Source: Rubrobacter_D sp963840835
GTDB taxonomy: Bacteria > Actinomycetota > Rubrobacteria > Rubrobacterales > Rubrobacteraceae
Assembly: GCA_963840835.1 (NCBI GenBank)
Contig: CAWJAM010000013.1
Coordinates: 62,001-126,000 of the forward strand
Reading direction: 5' to 3'
Length of the DNA: 64,000 nucleotides
Position 1 is the first letter of the stretch, and each line of letters begins with the position of its first letter. This document shows positions 17,675 through 26,546 of this stretch, in pieces. The translations under genes were made by a program, and so were the position numbers. The notes beneath the pieces are model-generated. The model saw nothing but the letters and a program-made list of their open reading frames with translations, was not told the DNA's origin and ran no database searches.

Positions 17675-17709
17675 GTAGCGAGTGGTTATGAGTCGCAACC
17701 ACTCGCTAC
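17675..17709. repeat. Perfect 13-bp inverted repeat
   Basis: GTAGCGAGTGGTT and AACCACTCGCTAC pair around ATGAGTCGC. No T-run follows. It stands in a 480-bp stretch (17510-17990) without a gene that otherwise holds REP-like repeats near 17592-17636 and 17821-17887. Confidence 0.6.
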
Positions 17710-17820
17710 ACGACGGCGCAACGAACGCTACTTGGTAGGTGCGCTTCGACGCCAAAACGGGGCCACCATGCCGCTCTGGGGCGCTTGCGGCGGAGCTAGG
17801 TGGGGCGCTTGCTACCGTGA

Positions 17821-17887
17821 ACGTCGGAGAATTTCTCTTAGCGGAACTCCCGCTTTACGGAGTTCTAGGCAGTAGGGTGAATAAGGG
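17821..17887 (-). repeat. REP-like intergenic repeat, inverted copy
   Basis: Reads on the minus strand as TTATTCACCC, then AGAACTCCGTAAAGCGGG and AGAAATTCTCCGACG. Order of the modules is kept. Confidence 0.65.
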
Positions 17888-17895
17888 CGAGAAGA

Positions 17896-17927
17896 TTAGG
17901 GCCGGGGTATGGAAGCCCTGGCCCTAA
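17896..17927 (-). terminator. Terminator downstream of the haloperoxidase locus
   Basis: TTAGGGCCGGG and CCCtGGCCCTAA form a strong hairpin about 65 bp past the small ORF at 17992. Confidence 0.5.
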
Positions 17928-17991
17928 CAACTAGCGCTATTGCCGATCATCTTCTAGCCAACAGGATCGAGGCGCAGGAGAAGGCTAGAAC

Positions 17992-18189
17992 CTATCCACT
18001 TTCCTGTGGAGGAGTTTGCCCCTGCTCGACGACCAGCTCCCTCACGTGCAGCCGTCCGACCTCCAGTTCCTCTATCTCGAGGCGCTGGATCCTTCCCCGC
18101 TTCACAGCGAGCGCCCGGATCGCCACTGCTCCCGCCGCGCTCGCACCCAGCGCTAGTCGCCGTTGAAGTAGGTTTGCGCCTTGTCCCAA
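17992..18189 (-). CDS. Possible small hydrophobic-start protein overlapping the haloperoxidase 3' end
   Basis: The frame overlaps the last 37 bases of the haloperoxidase gene and could be translationally coupled. It encodes LALGASAAGAVAIRALAVKRG then RIQRLEIEELEVGRLHVRELVVEQG: one short membrane-like helix followed by an amphipathic strand repeat of the form (L/V)-x-(I/V)-x-E-L. That patterned tail is unlikely by chance in a shadow frame. The start codon (TTG 18189 or later) is unclear. Function unknown. Confidence 0.42.
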   Translation of the reverse strand: MGQGANLLQRRLALGASAAGAVAIRALAVKRGRIQRLEIEELEVGRLHVRELVVEQGQTPPQESG

Positions 18190-19631
18190 GCGCGCTTGGC
18201 GACTTCTTGGCCGAGCTTGAGCCCCCCGACGTTGCCATCAGAGATGTGGATGCCGCCCAAGAGCCGCGACAAACCCGCCTGTTGGGCGGCTTCCGTAAAG
18301 GTCTCCCATGAGAGCGTCACCTGTTTGCTCGGCGTGACGCCCGGCTCGATTAGCGAGGCGCCCGCTGACTGCTTCCAGGAAGCACCGTAGTAGTTGCTGC
18401 CGGTGAAAGCCTTGAGCAGCTCCGCCGCCGCGCGGCTGACGGCGCTGTGTCCCGAGACGAACTCGGCATGCGGCGGTGTGACCGGGATGTAAGTGCGCCA
18501 CTTCGCGCCGTCGATCGTGCGGCCTCCCCACGTTTGCACCTGCTTGCCCGCGTAGAGGAAGCGGATCGCGCTGATGGGGCGGATCGAGTCGTAGTACCGT
18601 TTCACATCCCAAGCGGCGATGGAGCAATCCATCATCGCGTTGTTTAGTACAAAGTAGAGCTTAACGTCACTATCGAGGTCGTGGCTATCGCGCCTTGAGA
18701 CATACTGTGCGATCACGTTCCAGTGGCCAGGAGGCGTCACCGACCCTGGACCGTCTGCCCAGTACTCGGCGATCGTCTTCGTCCGGTCGTCGAGCTCGGC
18801 GCTGAGCTTAAGAACCTCACTATGCTGCTCGATGTAATGCTGGTCCGGGTATGCCTTCAGCATGCCAGCGACTTCGTTGCGCAGTTCACTGCCTGAAGAG
18901 AGGCCAAACGGTCTGACCTGACCCCAGTGCGGCGTGACGAATTTCTGCGGGGTGCAGCCGAAGGTGTCAAGAGGAAGGCACAGCGGCTGCCAGTGGTTGG
19001 GGTCGGGCGGGTCGGCTGGCAGGTAGCCCGTGGTGTCAGCGTAGTTGTTCTGCTGGTTGGATCCGTCGTCACGCCGGGCCTTCAACACCCTCTGTGCGGC
19101 GCGGTTGCCGATCTCGCTCGGCGACACTGGTGAGGTCTCACCGGTGGAGGTGTCGCCGGGATTGTAGCCGAGGCTCACCATCAGATCTTCGAACGACTTA
19201 TGTGTCCGTGTCGGGAAGAGGTCGAGCAGGGTGCGATAGGCCGCGTAGCTTATCGCCTCGCTCTTGTTGCGCAGCGTCCGCTCGCTTTTTGGACGACGGG
19301 ATGGACCCGGTTGGGTCGGCGTCGCACGCTCGGTATACGGCGTCCAGGCATCGTAGATGGCGGTGTGCACGATCGCCAGGGCGCGATTGGGGGCCGGTCC
19401 CGGCAGCCCCGCCACGGGGATCGCAGCCAGCATCGCATCGTTCCAACGCAAAACGATCTTCGCATTAGCGGGCGCAGCGGATGCAGCCTTCGGCAGAGTG
19501 CTCGGAGCCACGTAAAGCAGCAGTCCCGCGCTGGCGAGCGACTTGAGGAAGGTCCGGCGACTGGTCCGTGACCCAGCCAGGCTAGAGGCGAGTAGGTCGC
19601 TGTCGTTCACCGTTGCTCTCTCGTTGCTCAT
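18153..19631 (-). CDS. Vanadium-dependent haloperoxidase-like / PAP2-superfamily exported protein
   Basis: 492 residues. A Tat signal (SRRTFLKSLASAG, about residues 24-50) indicates export in folded form. The vanadate/phosphate site is complete in three blocks: VKRYYDSIRP (Lys and Arg, about 335-345), PPHAEFVSGHSAV (Ser-Gly-His, about 387-400) and SRLLGGIHISDGNVGG (Arg, His, Asp, about 455-472). Family members either oxidise halides with peroxide or hydrolyse phosphate esters; the sequence alone does not decide. A ribosome site ACGGAG lies before the ATG at 19631. Confidence 0.88.
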   Translation of the reverse strand: MSNERATVNDSDLLASSLAGSRTSRRTFLKSLASAGLLLYVAPSTLPKAASAAPANAKIVLRWNDAMLAAIPVAGLPGPAPNRALAIVHTAIYDAWTPYTERATPTQPGPSRRPKSERTLRNKSEAISYAAYRTLLDLFPTRTHKSFEDLMVSLGYNPGDTSTGETSPVSPSEIGNRAAQRVLKARRDDGSNQQNNYADTTGYLPADPPDPNHWQPLCLPLDTFGCTPQKFVTPHWGQVRPFGLSSGSELRNEVAGMLKAYPDQHYIEQHSEVLKLSAELDDRTKTIAEYWADGPGSVTPPGHWNVIAQYVSRRDSHDLDSDVKLYFVLNNAMMDCSIAAWDVKRYYDSIRPISAIRFLYAGKQVQTWGGRTIDGAKWRTYIPVTPPHAEFVSGHSAVSRAAAELLKAFTGSNYYGASWKQSAGASLIEPGVTPSKQVTLSWETFTEAAQQAGLSRLLGGIHISDGNVGGLKLGQEVAKRAWDKAQTYFNGD

Positions 19632-19735
19632 CGCTTTCTCCGTTCTCGCTTCTTTGTCTTTCGCGTACCTAACTGCTAGCTTCTGCTAGATTTGCTTGCT
19701 CCGGTCCGATGAGACCTCCTTCCCACCTCTCGTCC

Positions 19736-20068
19736 TTATGAGCATCCCGTGCTAACCCTTCGCTCGTTCCTACATTCGATAGTTCTCCTTTCTTTGATGG
19801 GGTAGATCTCCGAGCTGCACGAAGGGCAGTGGAACACTCCGTCGGGCAGACGCCGCATCTCCGGGTGACCACACTCGCAGGCGTGGCTCCCCAAAGCGTC
19901 GGGCAGGGCGGCAATCTGCTCGATTGTCCTGAACATGGCGTCCTCGACTGAGAAGCCGCACGAGTCACAGCGGGCCGGCTCCAGCCCTCGAAGCTGTAAC
20001 TCCCCCGAACCGCACGCCGGACAGAGAATGCGGTTTGGTCTGGACATGGTGCGCGATGGAACTCTCAT
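19736..20068 (-). CDS. Small double zinc-ribbon protein
   Basis: AAGGA before the ATG at 20068 supports this start. The 110-residue product has two Cys pairs in its first half (CPACGSG, CDSCGF) and a second set later (CECGHPEM, CPSCSSE), the layout of two zinc ribbons. The middle (IEQIAALPDALGSHACECG) is helical. Such proteins usually bind nucleic acid or partner proteins; no specific role can be given. Confidence 0.65.
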   Translation of the reverse strand: MRVPSRTMSRPNRILCPACGSGELQLRGLEPARCDSCGFSVEDAMFRTIEQIAALPDALGSHACECGHPEMRRLPDGVFHCPSCSSEIYPIKERRTIECRNERRVSTGCS

Positions 20069-20146
20069 CGCTGCTTCCTTGGGTGGTCTTCACCCTTCAG
20101 AGAAGCGCTCACCTCATTCGTGCGGTGGATGCCCGCGTATTCCATC

Positions 20147-20338
20147 TCAAGCCGCCTTCCTCTGGATGGGGCTTTCGGGGACGAAGAAAGCTTTGGAGTC
20201 TATCGGGAAGACGAGATGCACCCGGCGACCGGGTTTCCCTTCTCCCGCCATCTTGAGCGCCTGCTCGATGGACGGGGCGGCGATCTGTGCCCGCTGCGTG
20301 AGAGCGCCCTCACCGATCTCAGCGGTTACCCTGATCAT
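20147..20338 (-). CDS. Small conserved-looking protein
   Basis: A textbook site GAGGAGGACAAAG precedes the ATG at 20338, so the longer frames are rejected. The 63-residue product alternates strand and helix (MIRVTAEIGEG, SIEQALKMAGEG, RRVHLVFPIDSKAFFV) and has no signal. The leader holds duplicated block delta. Function unknown. Confidence 0.65.
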   Translation of the reverse strand: MIRVTAEIGEGALTQRAQIAAPSIEQALKMAGEGKPGRRVHLVFPIDSKAFFVPESPIQRKAA

Positions 20339-20393
20339 CTTTGTCCTCCTCATGTGAGGTTCAAGAACGTGACATGGGCACTCTAGCCGTGCC

Positions 20394-20543
20394 ACTATCC
20401 CGGGAGGTAGGGGATGGTTTCCTGACTTGTTTGGGCAATTTTTCCTGGGAGACCTCCCGAGTGTGAGCGATCGAGCGGAGAGTCGAGGCTTCCCCTGCAC
20501 CTTACGAGCGCGCATCGGCACCACTGGGCGGACCTCAGGGTGG
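20394..20543 (-). repeat. Repeat delta, copy 1 (partner 23974-24126)
   Basis: About 150 bp shared in the same orientation with 23974-24126. Inverted arms CGGGAGGT (20401-20408) and ACCTCCCG (20452-20459) bracket a T-rich loop (GGGCAATTTTTCCTGGGAG). The 350 bases beyond it (20544-20905) show no gene. Confidence 0.7.
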
Positions 20544-20905
20544 ACCCGGGTGCGCCAAGACTCATCGGGACATGGGCAGGGCTGATACCTGTGACACCAC
20601 TTCTCTGAGACCAAAAGTAGAGCACAATACGCAGCAATGGTGTGCAACCGTGAGCATAGAAATCAGCTTATCTATACCGATTGTGCAACGTAGGGCAACG
20701 CTAGGAAACAGGGGTTGCTCGGATTGTGGCTCTAGAGGAGGTCGCGGGTTCTCGAGCTCCGTCGCTCACTCTCCTAGGTTGCACTATAGAACGCCTGAGG
20801 CAGTTTGTCCCCTTATAGGGCCTTTCGGATGATTCCTGAGAGAAACTAGATTGACCCAAAAGGGCTAACGAGAACCGCTTCCCGGGTTCTCCATGTCTGC
20901 TTGCT

Positions 20906-21553
20906 CTACCCCAGGCCCGCTTCCCTGGCGCGGATGATCGCCTGTGCCCGGTCGGCAACTTGCAGCTTGGTGAAGATGTTGGAGACATAGTTGCCTACCG
21001 TCTTGGTGCTCAAAGACAGTTGCCTGGCGATCGAAGGGTTGGGGTGTCCTTGGGCGATAAGCTTTAGGATCTCGCGCTCGCGCTCTGTGAGGGTGGGGAA
21101 GACCTGGGGTGGAGATCCTCCTGGGGGAGAGGCTGCGAAGTATGCCAGCACCCGCGTTGCCACAGCAGGGCTGAAGATGGCCTCGCCTTTACCTACCGCC
21201 CGGATGGCGTGCACCACCTCCTCTTCGTCTGCGTCCTTGAGGACGTAGCCGCGTGCTCCTGCCCTCAAGGCCATGAACACCGAGTCCTCATCCTCGAAGA
21301 GCGTTACCACCAGGATGCGCACGCTCGGGCTCTCCTGGAGGATCCTCCGTGTGGCCTCTATGCCGTTCACCTCAGGCATCTGCAGGTCCATCAAGACCAC
21401 GTCGGGCTGCAGTTGTGCGGCACGCACCACGGCCTCCTCGCCCGTTGCTGCCTCGCCGATCACTTCGAACTCGGGTACCGAAGCGAGCAGGGAGATCATG
21501 CCCTTGCGGAAGAGCGGGTGATCTTCTGCGATGAGAATGCGTAGAGTATCCAT
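20906..21553 (-). CDS. NarL/LuxR-type response regulator
   Basis: The ATG at 21553, behind CAAGGAGTGAGAAAG, gives 215 residues. Receiver domain 1-125: acidic pair Glu10-Asp11, phospho-acceptor Asp56 in VVLMDLQMP, Thr in VVTLFEDED, Lys in VLKDAD. LuxR-type HTH 145-210: LTEREREILKLIAQGHPNPSIARQ then LSLSTKTVGNYVSNIFTKL. It begins five bases after the stop of the sensor kinase gene and is surely its partner. It acts as DNA-binding regulator on phosphorylation. Confidence 0.93.
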   Translation of the reverse strand: MDTLRILIAEDHPLFRKGMISLLASVPEFEVIGEAATGEEAVVRAAQLQPDVVLMDLQMPEVNGIEATRRILQESPSVRILVVTLFEDEDSVFMALRAGARGYVLKDADEEEVVHAIRAVGKGEAIFSPAVATRVLAYFAASPPGGSPPQVFPTLTEREREILKLIAQGHPNPSIARQLSLSTKTVGNYVSNIFTKLQVADRAQAIIRAREAGLG

Positions 21554-21558
21554 CTTTC

Positions 21559-23778
21559 TCACTCCTTGGGACTCTCCTTGGGCAGTGGCAGACGGACCAG
21601 CACCCGGGTGCCGCCCTCTGGGGCAGCTTCGACGACGCAACTGCCGCCCAGCTCGGATGCTCGCTCACGCATCGAGGAGAGGCCCACCCCCGCGCTACGC
21701 TCCGCTGGGATGCCCACCCCGTCGTCGACGATCTTAAGCCCCACATCCTCATTGACTGCAAGGCGCACGACGCAGCTCTTGGCCCGGGCATGGCGCGCTA
21801 CGTTAGTGAGCGCCTCCTGCGTGATGCGGTATACGGCCACTTCGACGGCTGCCGGGAGGTTAGGAAGGTCCTCGGGCACCTCCACCAACACGCTCAGTTG
21901 CTCATCTTCTGAGCCGTAGCGCTCGGCGAGGCGGTGTAGCGCCTCTACGAGCCCCAGATCGTCAAGGGCTGGGGGCCTGAGGTTGTAAACGAGGCGCCTG
22001 ATGTCGGCGATAGCAGAGCGGAGCTCCTCGCGTAGCTCCACTACCAGATCGTCGGCAGCGTCAGGATCCTGCGGTATGAGGCGCCGGAGAGCCCCTGCCT
22101 GGACGTTCAAGCCCGCAAGTTGTGCGCCCAGCCCGTCGTGCAGGTCGCGCCTGAGGCGACGGCGCTCCTCCTCACGCGTGGTGACCAGCCGCTCGCGGGA
22201 GTGCTGCAGGTCTGAGGTGAGCCTCACAGCGTGCACAGCCACCTCAGCTTGTCGGGCGAGGTCCTCAAGCAGATTGCGGTCGGCATCTGAGAAGCCTTCT
22301 CCTGGAGCCCTCGGAGAGAGTACCAGGCGCCCTATCTCTTCTCTTTGGTAGACCAGCGGAAGCGTTTCCGGCTCTCCTCTGGGTGAGCCGTAGGCTGCGG
22401 CGGTCCTGAACCCCTCGCCCTCTTTCAGGAGAATGGCCGCGTAGGGAAGTTTCAGGGCCTGGGCTATAGTCTCGACGAGTGTTGGCAGCACCGTATCGGG
22501 AGCGAGGGTTGTCTCAAGGCGCCTCCCCAGCCGCGAGATTACCGCGTATGGGTCGTCCCGATCACCGTACATCAGGCGGTTGACGCCGCGTTGGAGCCTC
22601 ATCCGAAGCGGCTGGAAGAGGACGGCCACAAATCCCGTAGCCAAGAGCGAGATGGCGAGGTTGCCTCGCGCCTGGAATACGGTTCCAAGGGCTACGACCG
22701 CGAGCACGTAGATCCCGACGACGCAGGCGCTAAGGGCACCGTAGACGAGGGTGCGGTTTATGACCACGTCTATGTCGTAGAGGTGGTACCTGACGATGGC
22801 GATGTAAGTGAAGACCGGAACGAACAGCAGAGCGAACGCAGGTATGTAGTAAGTGTAAGTAAAAATCCACTGAAACGGTATGAACGTCGAGTCTAGGAAC
22901 TCTAGGTATGGGAAGTATAGTCGTCGAAATGAATCCCAGATGAAGCTGAAAAACGCTACTGCCGGCCAACCGGCGTACAGGAACCATTTGAGTTGCTGGC
23001 GCTCAACTCCCTGTGCGCGGTGCAGCCGAACGAAGAGCGAGAAAAGTGCAGCGAGGCTGCTCGTAAATAGCAGCGTCTCGGCGACCCAACTATCCCAACT
23101 ATGAAGAGTTGCGGTACTCAAGACATCGTACGTTGTGCCCCCCTCTACCACTCCGAACGGGTTCTGAACGTAACTGTGGGTTTCCAGAGGGTCAGGAGAG
23201 AAGGCATCATAGATGACTCTCAACACGGCTCCCAAGACCGCCATCCACGCCACGATCTGCCACCGGCGAGACAGTAGACGGCCGTCGGGAAACAGCAGCA
23301 TCAGGAAGACTCCTGCCAGGATTGTTCCTTTGTGCGCTGCCAACGTTGAGAACCAGGCCATAACCTCCCCACCAGGAAATGCGAGATTCTCGAGCAGCGC
23401 ATAGTCGGCGTACGCTATGGTGAAACGCTGCCCTGTGTAGAGTAGTCCCACGCCACAGAAGATCCAACCGATGGGGTTGGTGGGGAGCCGCGAGGCGATC
23501 AGTGCACCGACTATTGGATAGGCTAGCGATAGTACCCCCGTCATTACAGTGAGGCTAGGATCAGCGTCTCCGGGTAAGAGCCCTCGCTCTTCATAAGCGG
23601 AACTGAAGTAGCCGGCGTGAACGACAGACGTGTCGGTAAGGAAGTCCAGCAAGAGAGCGAGCCCGATGAGCACCACGCACACCGCGCATAGCGACCAGGC
23701 TAAGCGAGCGGCTGTGCGGCGGCTCATCCTACCGACTCCTCGAACCTGCTTCCTTGTCCCTTTCGTCACAACCATCAC
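21559..23778 (-). CDS. Membrane-bound NarL-type sensor histidine kinase with GAF domain
   Basis: 739 residues. The first 330 hold about eight to ten membrane helices resembling a 7TM-type sensor. A GAF region (about 400-530) is followed by HisKA_3 with the phosphorylated His in RRDLHDGLGAQLAGL (about 555) and a HATPase with VGLKIVDDGVGIP and GVGLSSMRERASELGG (about 690-715). Signal unknown; the membrane part may sense a lipid-soluble ligand. It forms an operon with the regulator immediately downstream. The start could also be the ATG about 17 codons later (MSRRTAARLAW). Repeat delta lies 195 bp upstream. Confidence 0.92.
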   Translation of the reverse strand: MMVVTKGTRKQVRGVGRMSRRTAARLAWSLCAVCVVLIGLALLLDFLTDTSVVHAGYFSSAYEERGLLPGDADPSLTVMTGVLSLAYPIVGALIASRLPTNPIGWIFCGVGLLYTGQRFTIAYADYALLENLAFPGGEVMAWFSTLAAHKGTILAGVFLMLLFPDGRLLSRRWQIVAWMAVLGAVLRVIYDAFSPDPLETHSYVQNPFGVVEGGTTYDVLSTATLHSWDSWVAETLLFTSSLAALFSLFVRLHRAQGVERQQLKWFLYAGWPAVAFFSFIWDSFRRLYFPYLEFLDSTFIPFQWIFTYTYYIPAFALLFVPVFTYIAIVRYHLYDIDVVINRTLVYGALSACVVGIYVLAVVALGTVFQARGNLAISLLATGFVAVLFQPLRMRLQRGVNRLMYGDRDDPYAVISRLGRRLETTLAPDTVLPTLVETIAQALKLPYAAILLKEGEGFRTAAAYGSPRGEPETLPLVYQREEIGRLVLSPRAPGEGFSDADRNLLEDLARQAEVAVHAVRLTSDLQHSRERLVTTREEERRRLRRDLHDGLGAQLAGLNVQAGALRRLIPQDPDAADDLVVELREELRSAIADIRRLVYNLRPPALDDLGLVEALHRLAERYGSEDEQLSVLVEVPEDLPNLPAAVEVAVYRITQEALTNVARHARAKSCVVRLAVNEDVGLKIVDDGVGIPAERSAGVGLSSMRERASELGGSCVVEAAPEGGTRVLVRLPLPKESPKE

Positions 23779-23973
23779 TCTACCACCATCACCTTCTTCC
23801 AGGCACTACGGCAACCGCTACAGGTGCCTGATGGAGCGCCAATCGGATAAACGACGGAGAGTACCGATCCACACACGCTGGCGGATAGAGATCAGAGTAA
23901 GCACCACCATCTCTCTCCTTCTCTCTGTACAGAGTTGCATCCTGAGCCGCTACGCTCACTTTCTAGTGTCACT

Positions 23974-24126
23974 ACTATCCCGGGAGGTAGGGGCTGGTTT
24001 CCTGACCTGGTTGGGCAATTTTTCCTGGGAGACCTCCCGAGTGTGAGCGATCGAGCAGAGCGAGATCGAGGCATCCCCTGCACCTTACGAGCGCGCATCG
24101 GCACCACCGAACGGGCCTCAGGGTGG
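23974..24126 (-). repeat. Repeat delta, copy 2
   Basis: Matches 20394-20543. The two copies differ by substitutions and one 3-bp indel, and both keep the frame of an overlapping minus-strand ORF fragment (RSLTLGRSPRKNCP, PLPPGIV). It lies upstream of the kinase gene and 160 bp before the zinc-ribbon membrane protein on the other strand. Confidence 0.7.
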
Positions 24127-24286
24127 CTCTTGGGCTGATCGGACTGGGACAGAGCGCCTTAGAACGGCTTCTCGCGGGATCGGAACGCGTGCCGTGTGCG
24201 CGGGGGAATCGCTTTGACTAGCATGGGTATAGAATCAACGCAGTGGGCCAGGGAAGGGTGTGTTCGGCAAGGGAGAAGGGGCGAGC

Positions 24287-25036
24287 GTGGCTGAGGCCCC
24301 GGATAGGTTCTGTAGGAACTGTGGGCATGAGTTAAGCCCTGAAGATCAGGTCTGTCCAAACTGCGGGGCACCGGTCCATCAGGCAGCGACGGTGCCTACA
24401 CCTGAGGCTGATGTACCCGTGCCGCCTCCTCCACAGACCGGAGGTGCTGGTGGCGCTGCGACTCCACAGCAGCCAGCACAAGAGGGCGGTGGGGGACGTA
24501 GGAGGTATCCCATTCTGGTGGGTTGTCTCGGCGTCTTCGTGTTGCTGGTCGTCGCGATCATCGTGGCCATCACCACCCTCCGCAGCGATCTCCTCGGCTG
24601 TAATAAGACCGCGGCAGAGCAGAAAGGCCCCAAGGGCAAGATCGGGCAGACGGTCAAATTCGGCAACGTGGCGTGGCAGGTCACGACGGCGAGGCAAGCT
24701 ACCAAACTGAAGGCTCCCTCCTACCCGAAGAAGAAAGGCAACTTCGTCATCGTTGACTTCCTGTTCACCAACAATGCGGATGAAGCTACGACGCTCGACT
24801 CAGCTTCCTTGACGCTGCTGGACGGCGAGGGCTGCCAGTTCGAAATGAACCCAGACGACTTCGTGTACATAGCCCCGGGCAAGAACATATTCTTGGAGAA
24901 TGTGAACCCCGGGGTAACACAAGATGGAGAGGTGATATTCACCGTCGCGCCAGACGCCAAAGACTTCACGCTCCGGGCTGGTGACACGGATCCGTTCATC
25001 TCGGATGAGAACGCTTACGTAGACCTGGGTTTCTAG
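24287..25036 (+). CDS. Zinc-ribbon single-pass membrane protein with DUF4352-like exported domain
   Basis: The GTG at 24287 follows AAGGGAGAAGGGGCGAGC; a GTG at 24260 is the alternative. A zinc ribbon (CRNCGHEL, CPNCGAPV) at the cytoplasmic N-terminus is followed by a Pro/Gly/Gln linker, one membrane helix (about residues 77-100, LVGCLGVFVLLVVAIIVAIT) and a 140-residue external domain. That domain has the DUF4352 pattern (VKFGNVAWQVTTAR, NFVIVDFLFTNNADEATTLD). The role of such proteins is unknown; binding or sensing at the cell surface is plausible. GC content is ordinary. Confidence 0.85.
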   Translation: MAEAPDRFCRNCGHELSPEDQVCPNCGAPVHQAATVPTPEADVPVPPPPQTGGAGGAATPQQPAQEGGGGRRRYPILVGCLGVFVLLVVAIIVAITTLRSDLLGCNKTAAEQKGPKGKIGQTVKFGNVAWQVTTARQATKLKAPSYPKKKGNFVIVDFLFTNNADEATTLDSASLTLLDGEGCQFEMNPDDFVYIAPGKNIFLENVNPGVTQDGEVIFTVAPDAKDFTLRAGDTDPFISDENAYVDLGF

Positions 25037-25151
25037 CCCCGAGGCTATAATGGGGAGGCTGTCTTGAGGATAGCAACCACAGTAATAACCCTACGGTTGA
25101 TGGTGGGGCTGGGGCTACGGTCATGTGCCGTGAGCGTGGGCGGCACCATGT

Positions 25152-25328
25152 GTGTCGCTCATCTCCTTTGTCGCGGCAGGACTCCTGGGGCTTCTCGCCG
25201 GAGCCACCACACCGTTCGAAGACCTCACTTTCTGGGGCATAGTCGCCTTCGTTCTGGCGGTACTGAGCTTCTTTGGTATCAGGGAGAAAAGGCGCAAGAG
25301 AGAGGAAAGCCGCTCACGAGTGACTTAG
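25152..25328 (+). CDS. Small two-helix membrane protein
   Basis: The frame from GTG 25152 to TAG 25328 encodes 58 residues: helix one ISFVAAGLLGLLAGAT, helix two LTFWGIVAFVLAVLSFFG, and a strongly basic tail REKRRKREESRSR, the expected inside-positive topology. A stop lies nine codons upstream, so the start is near here, though its ribosome site is poor and a frameshift may have cut off a longer N-terminus. Confidence 0.5.
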   Translation: MSLISFVAAGLLGLLAGATTPFEDLTFWGIVAFVLAVLSFFGIREKRRKREESRSRVT

Positions 25329-25350
25329 GACCGCAGCAGAATGGCAGCGG

Positions 25351-25390
25351 ACTTCCGAGAATTACTCTTCCACGCACTCCGGTGAATAAG
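25351..25390 (-). repeat. REP-like repeat, inverted copy
   Basis: On the minus strand it reads TTATTCACCGGAGTGCGTGG, AAGAG, then TAATTCTCGGAAG, a compact uninterrupted copy. Confidence 0.7.
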
Positions 25391-25553
25391 GCAAGAAGGG
25401 CCGGGAACCGCCCAAGGACAGACCCCGGCCCGGCGGAACGCTACCGTTCACCTCCAGCGCCACCCACCAGCTTCTAGGGCTAGCTCCGCCGACAGGGCGC
25501 GCAGGACGGACCTCCGGCGGCGGACCGCAAGGCGCGCTGCTAACATTTGAACC

Positions 25554-25682
25554 ATGCCTTCGGAACCGGAAGAGTCGGGGCGTAGTGCGCGGGATCGCCT
25601 CTTCGGGGTAGGTACGGTGGTCGCCCTGCTGGCTTGGGGCCTTATCGTCTTGGCCTTCTCGGCGGGCGGGCTAGCCGACGTT
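25554..25682 (+). pseudogene. N-terminal stump of a small membrane protein
   Basis: An ATG at 25554 encodes a charged start (MPSEPEESGRSARDRLFG) and one hydrophobic helix (VVALLAWGLIVLAFSAGG). The coding sense ends where IS110 sequence begins at about 25684. It looks like a host gene cut by the IS110 remnant. Confidence 0.4.
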
Positions 25683-25683
25683 A

Positions 25684-25927
25684 CGAGCTGGCCACTCTCC
25701 TCGAGCACCCTGCTCGCCCACGGAGAGTGGGTCCCGGCCTCGATGGCTATGCGCAGCGGTCGTTGCTCTGAGGCGAAGCGCCGTCTGAAGGCCTCGGGGG
25801 TGGTGCGCAGTCTACCCTCCTCAATAACCTCGCCGCTCTGTTGGTCGATGAGGCAGAGGTAGGAGTACTTGTCTCCGAGGTCCAATCCTGCTGTTATCTT
25901 CGGTTGTTCGCTGCTACCATCACTCAT
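25684..25927 (-). pseudogene. IS110-family transposase, N-terminal fragment
   Basis: From the ATG at 25927 about 80 codons match the IS110 copy at 29569: GLDLGDKYSYLCLIDQQSGE, RTTPEAFRRRFASE, RIAIEAGTHSPWASRVLEE, with the RuvC-like Asp and Glu. After EESG the sequence is unrelated. The C-terminal two thirds are missing, so it is inactive. Confidence 0.87.
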
Positions 25928-25928
25928 G

Positions 25929-26009
25929 GGCCGATCCTCCTTCCTGGGCGTTAGAGCCCGTACATAGTGCTTTTGCAGACCATAAGGTACTGCGTTTTGA
26001 GGGTCGGCC
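25929..26009 (-). ncRNA. Structured IS110 leader (possible bridge-RNA region), copy 1
   Basis: Outer arms GGCCGA/TCGGCC close two hairpins: GCAGTACC-TTA-TGGTCTGC and GGGC-TCTAAC-GCCC. The equivalent segment at 29481-29564 keeps the pairings with changed bases. The element end is at the minus-strand junction TTCTCCGAA/GATGAG near 26021. Confidence 0.5.
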
Positions 26010-26062
26010 TTCTCATCTCATCTTCGGAGAACTCTCCTTCCATGCACTCGGGCGAATACAGG
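26010..26062 (-). repeat. REP-like repeat abutting the IS110 left end
   Basis: On the minus strand CCGAGTGCATGGAAGG then AGAGTTCTCCGAA leads directly into the IS110 start GATGAGATGAGAAGG. It marks the insertion point. Confidence 0.65.
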
Positions 26063-26113
26063 CGACAACAAGGACCTTCGTAGGGTACCAAGGCGATAGA
26101 ACCGGGCCGATCA

Positions 26114-26389
26114 CTACATCGGCGGCTCGCTAGGCGGCACCCGCAAGCCAATGGCTCTGGCCTGATCGAAGGTGAGCGCAAAAGGCTCTCCCAACGCAAC
26201 AACCTTCGCGGGGTGCTCCTCGCTCGTGCAGTACAAATCCACGCCGATATGGCCCCGGAATTGCACAGCCTTGTCGGCGCTCTCCAGATATTTGCGGGAT
26301 CCACAGTCCATGCAGACGCACCCTTGGTGTCGTGCCAAATGCTCGACGGCTCGTCGTTGGGCCGGGTCGAGACGTTGTGTACGCGGCAT
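26114..26389 (-). CDS. Small hypothetical protein with a Cys cluster
   Basis: AGGAGGAGAGC immediately before the ATG at 26389 is among the best ribosome sites in the window. The 91-residue product has a basic start (MPRTQRLDPAQRRAVEH), a CVCMDCGS cluster and a later single Cys that might bind metal, then DQARAIGLRVPPSEPP. No signal or membrane segment. Family not recognised. Confidence 0.62.
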   Translation of the reverse strand: MPRTQRLDPAQRRAVEHLARHQGCVCMDCGSRKYLESADKAVQFRGHIGVDLYCTSEEHPAKVVALGEPFALTFDQARAIGLRVPPSEPPM

Positions 26390-26546
26390 GCTCTCCTCCT
26401 ATCTGCCCAATACCTGCGCTATCACGGGCGGCAATGTACACCCTGCTCGGGCTTTGAGGTAGCGGACCGTGGTTTTGCTTACTTCCAAGAATGGAGTTTA
26501 GGCGATAGAGAGCGGGCGGCGCGCTCACCGCGCCGCCCGGTAGCGC

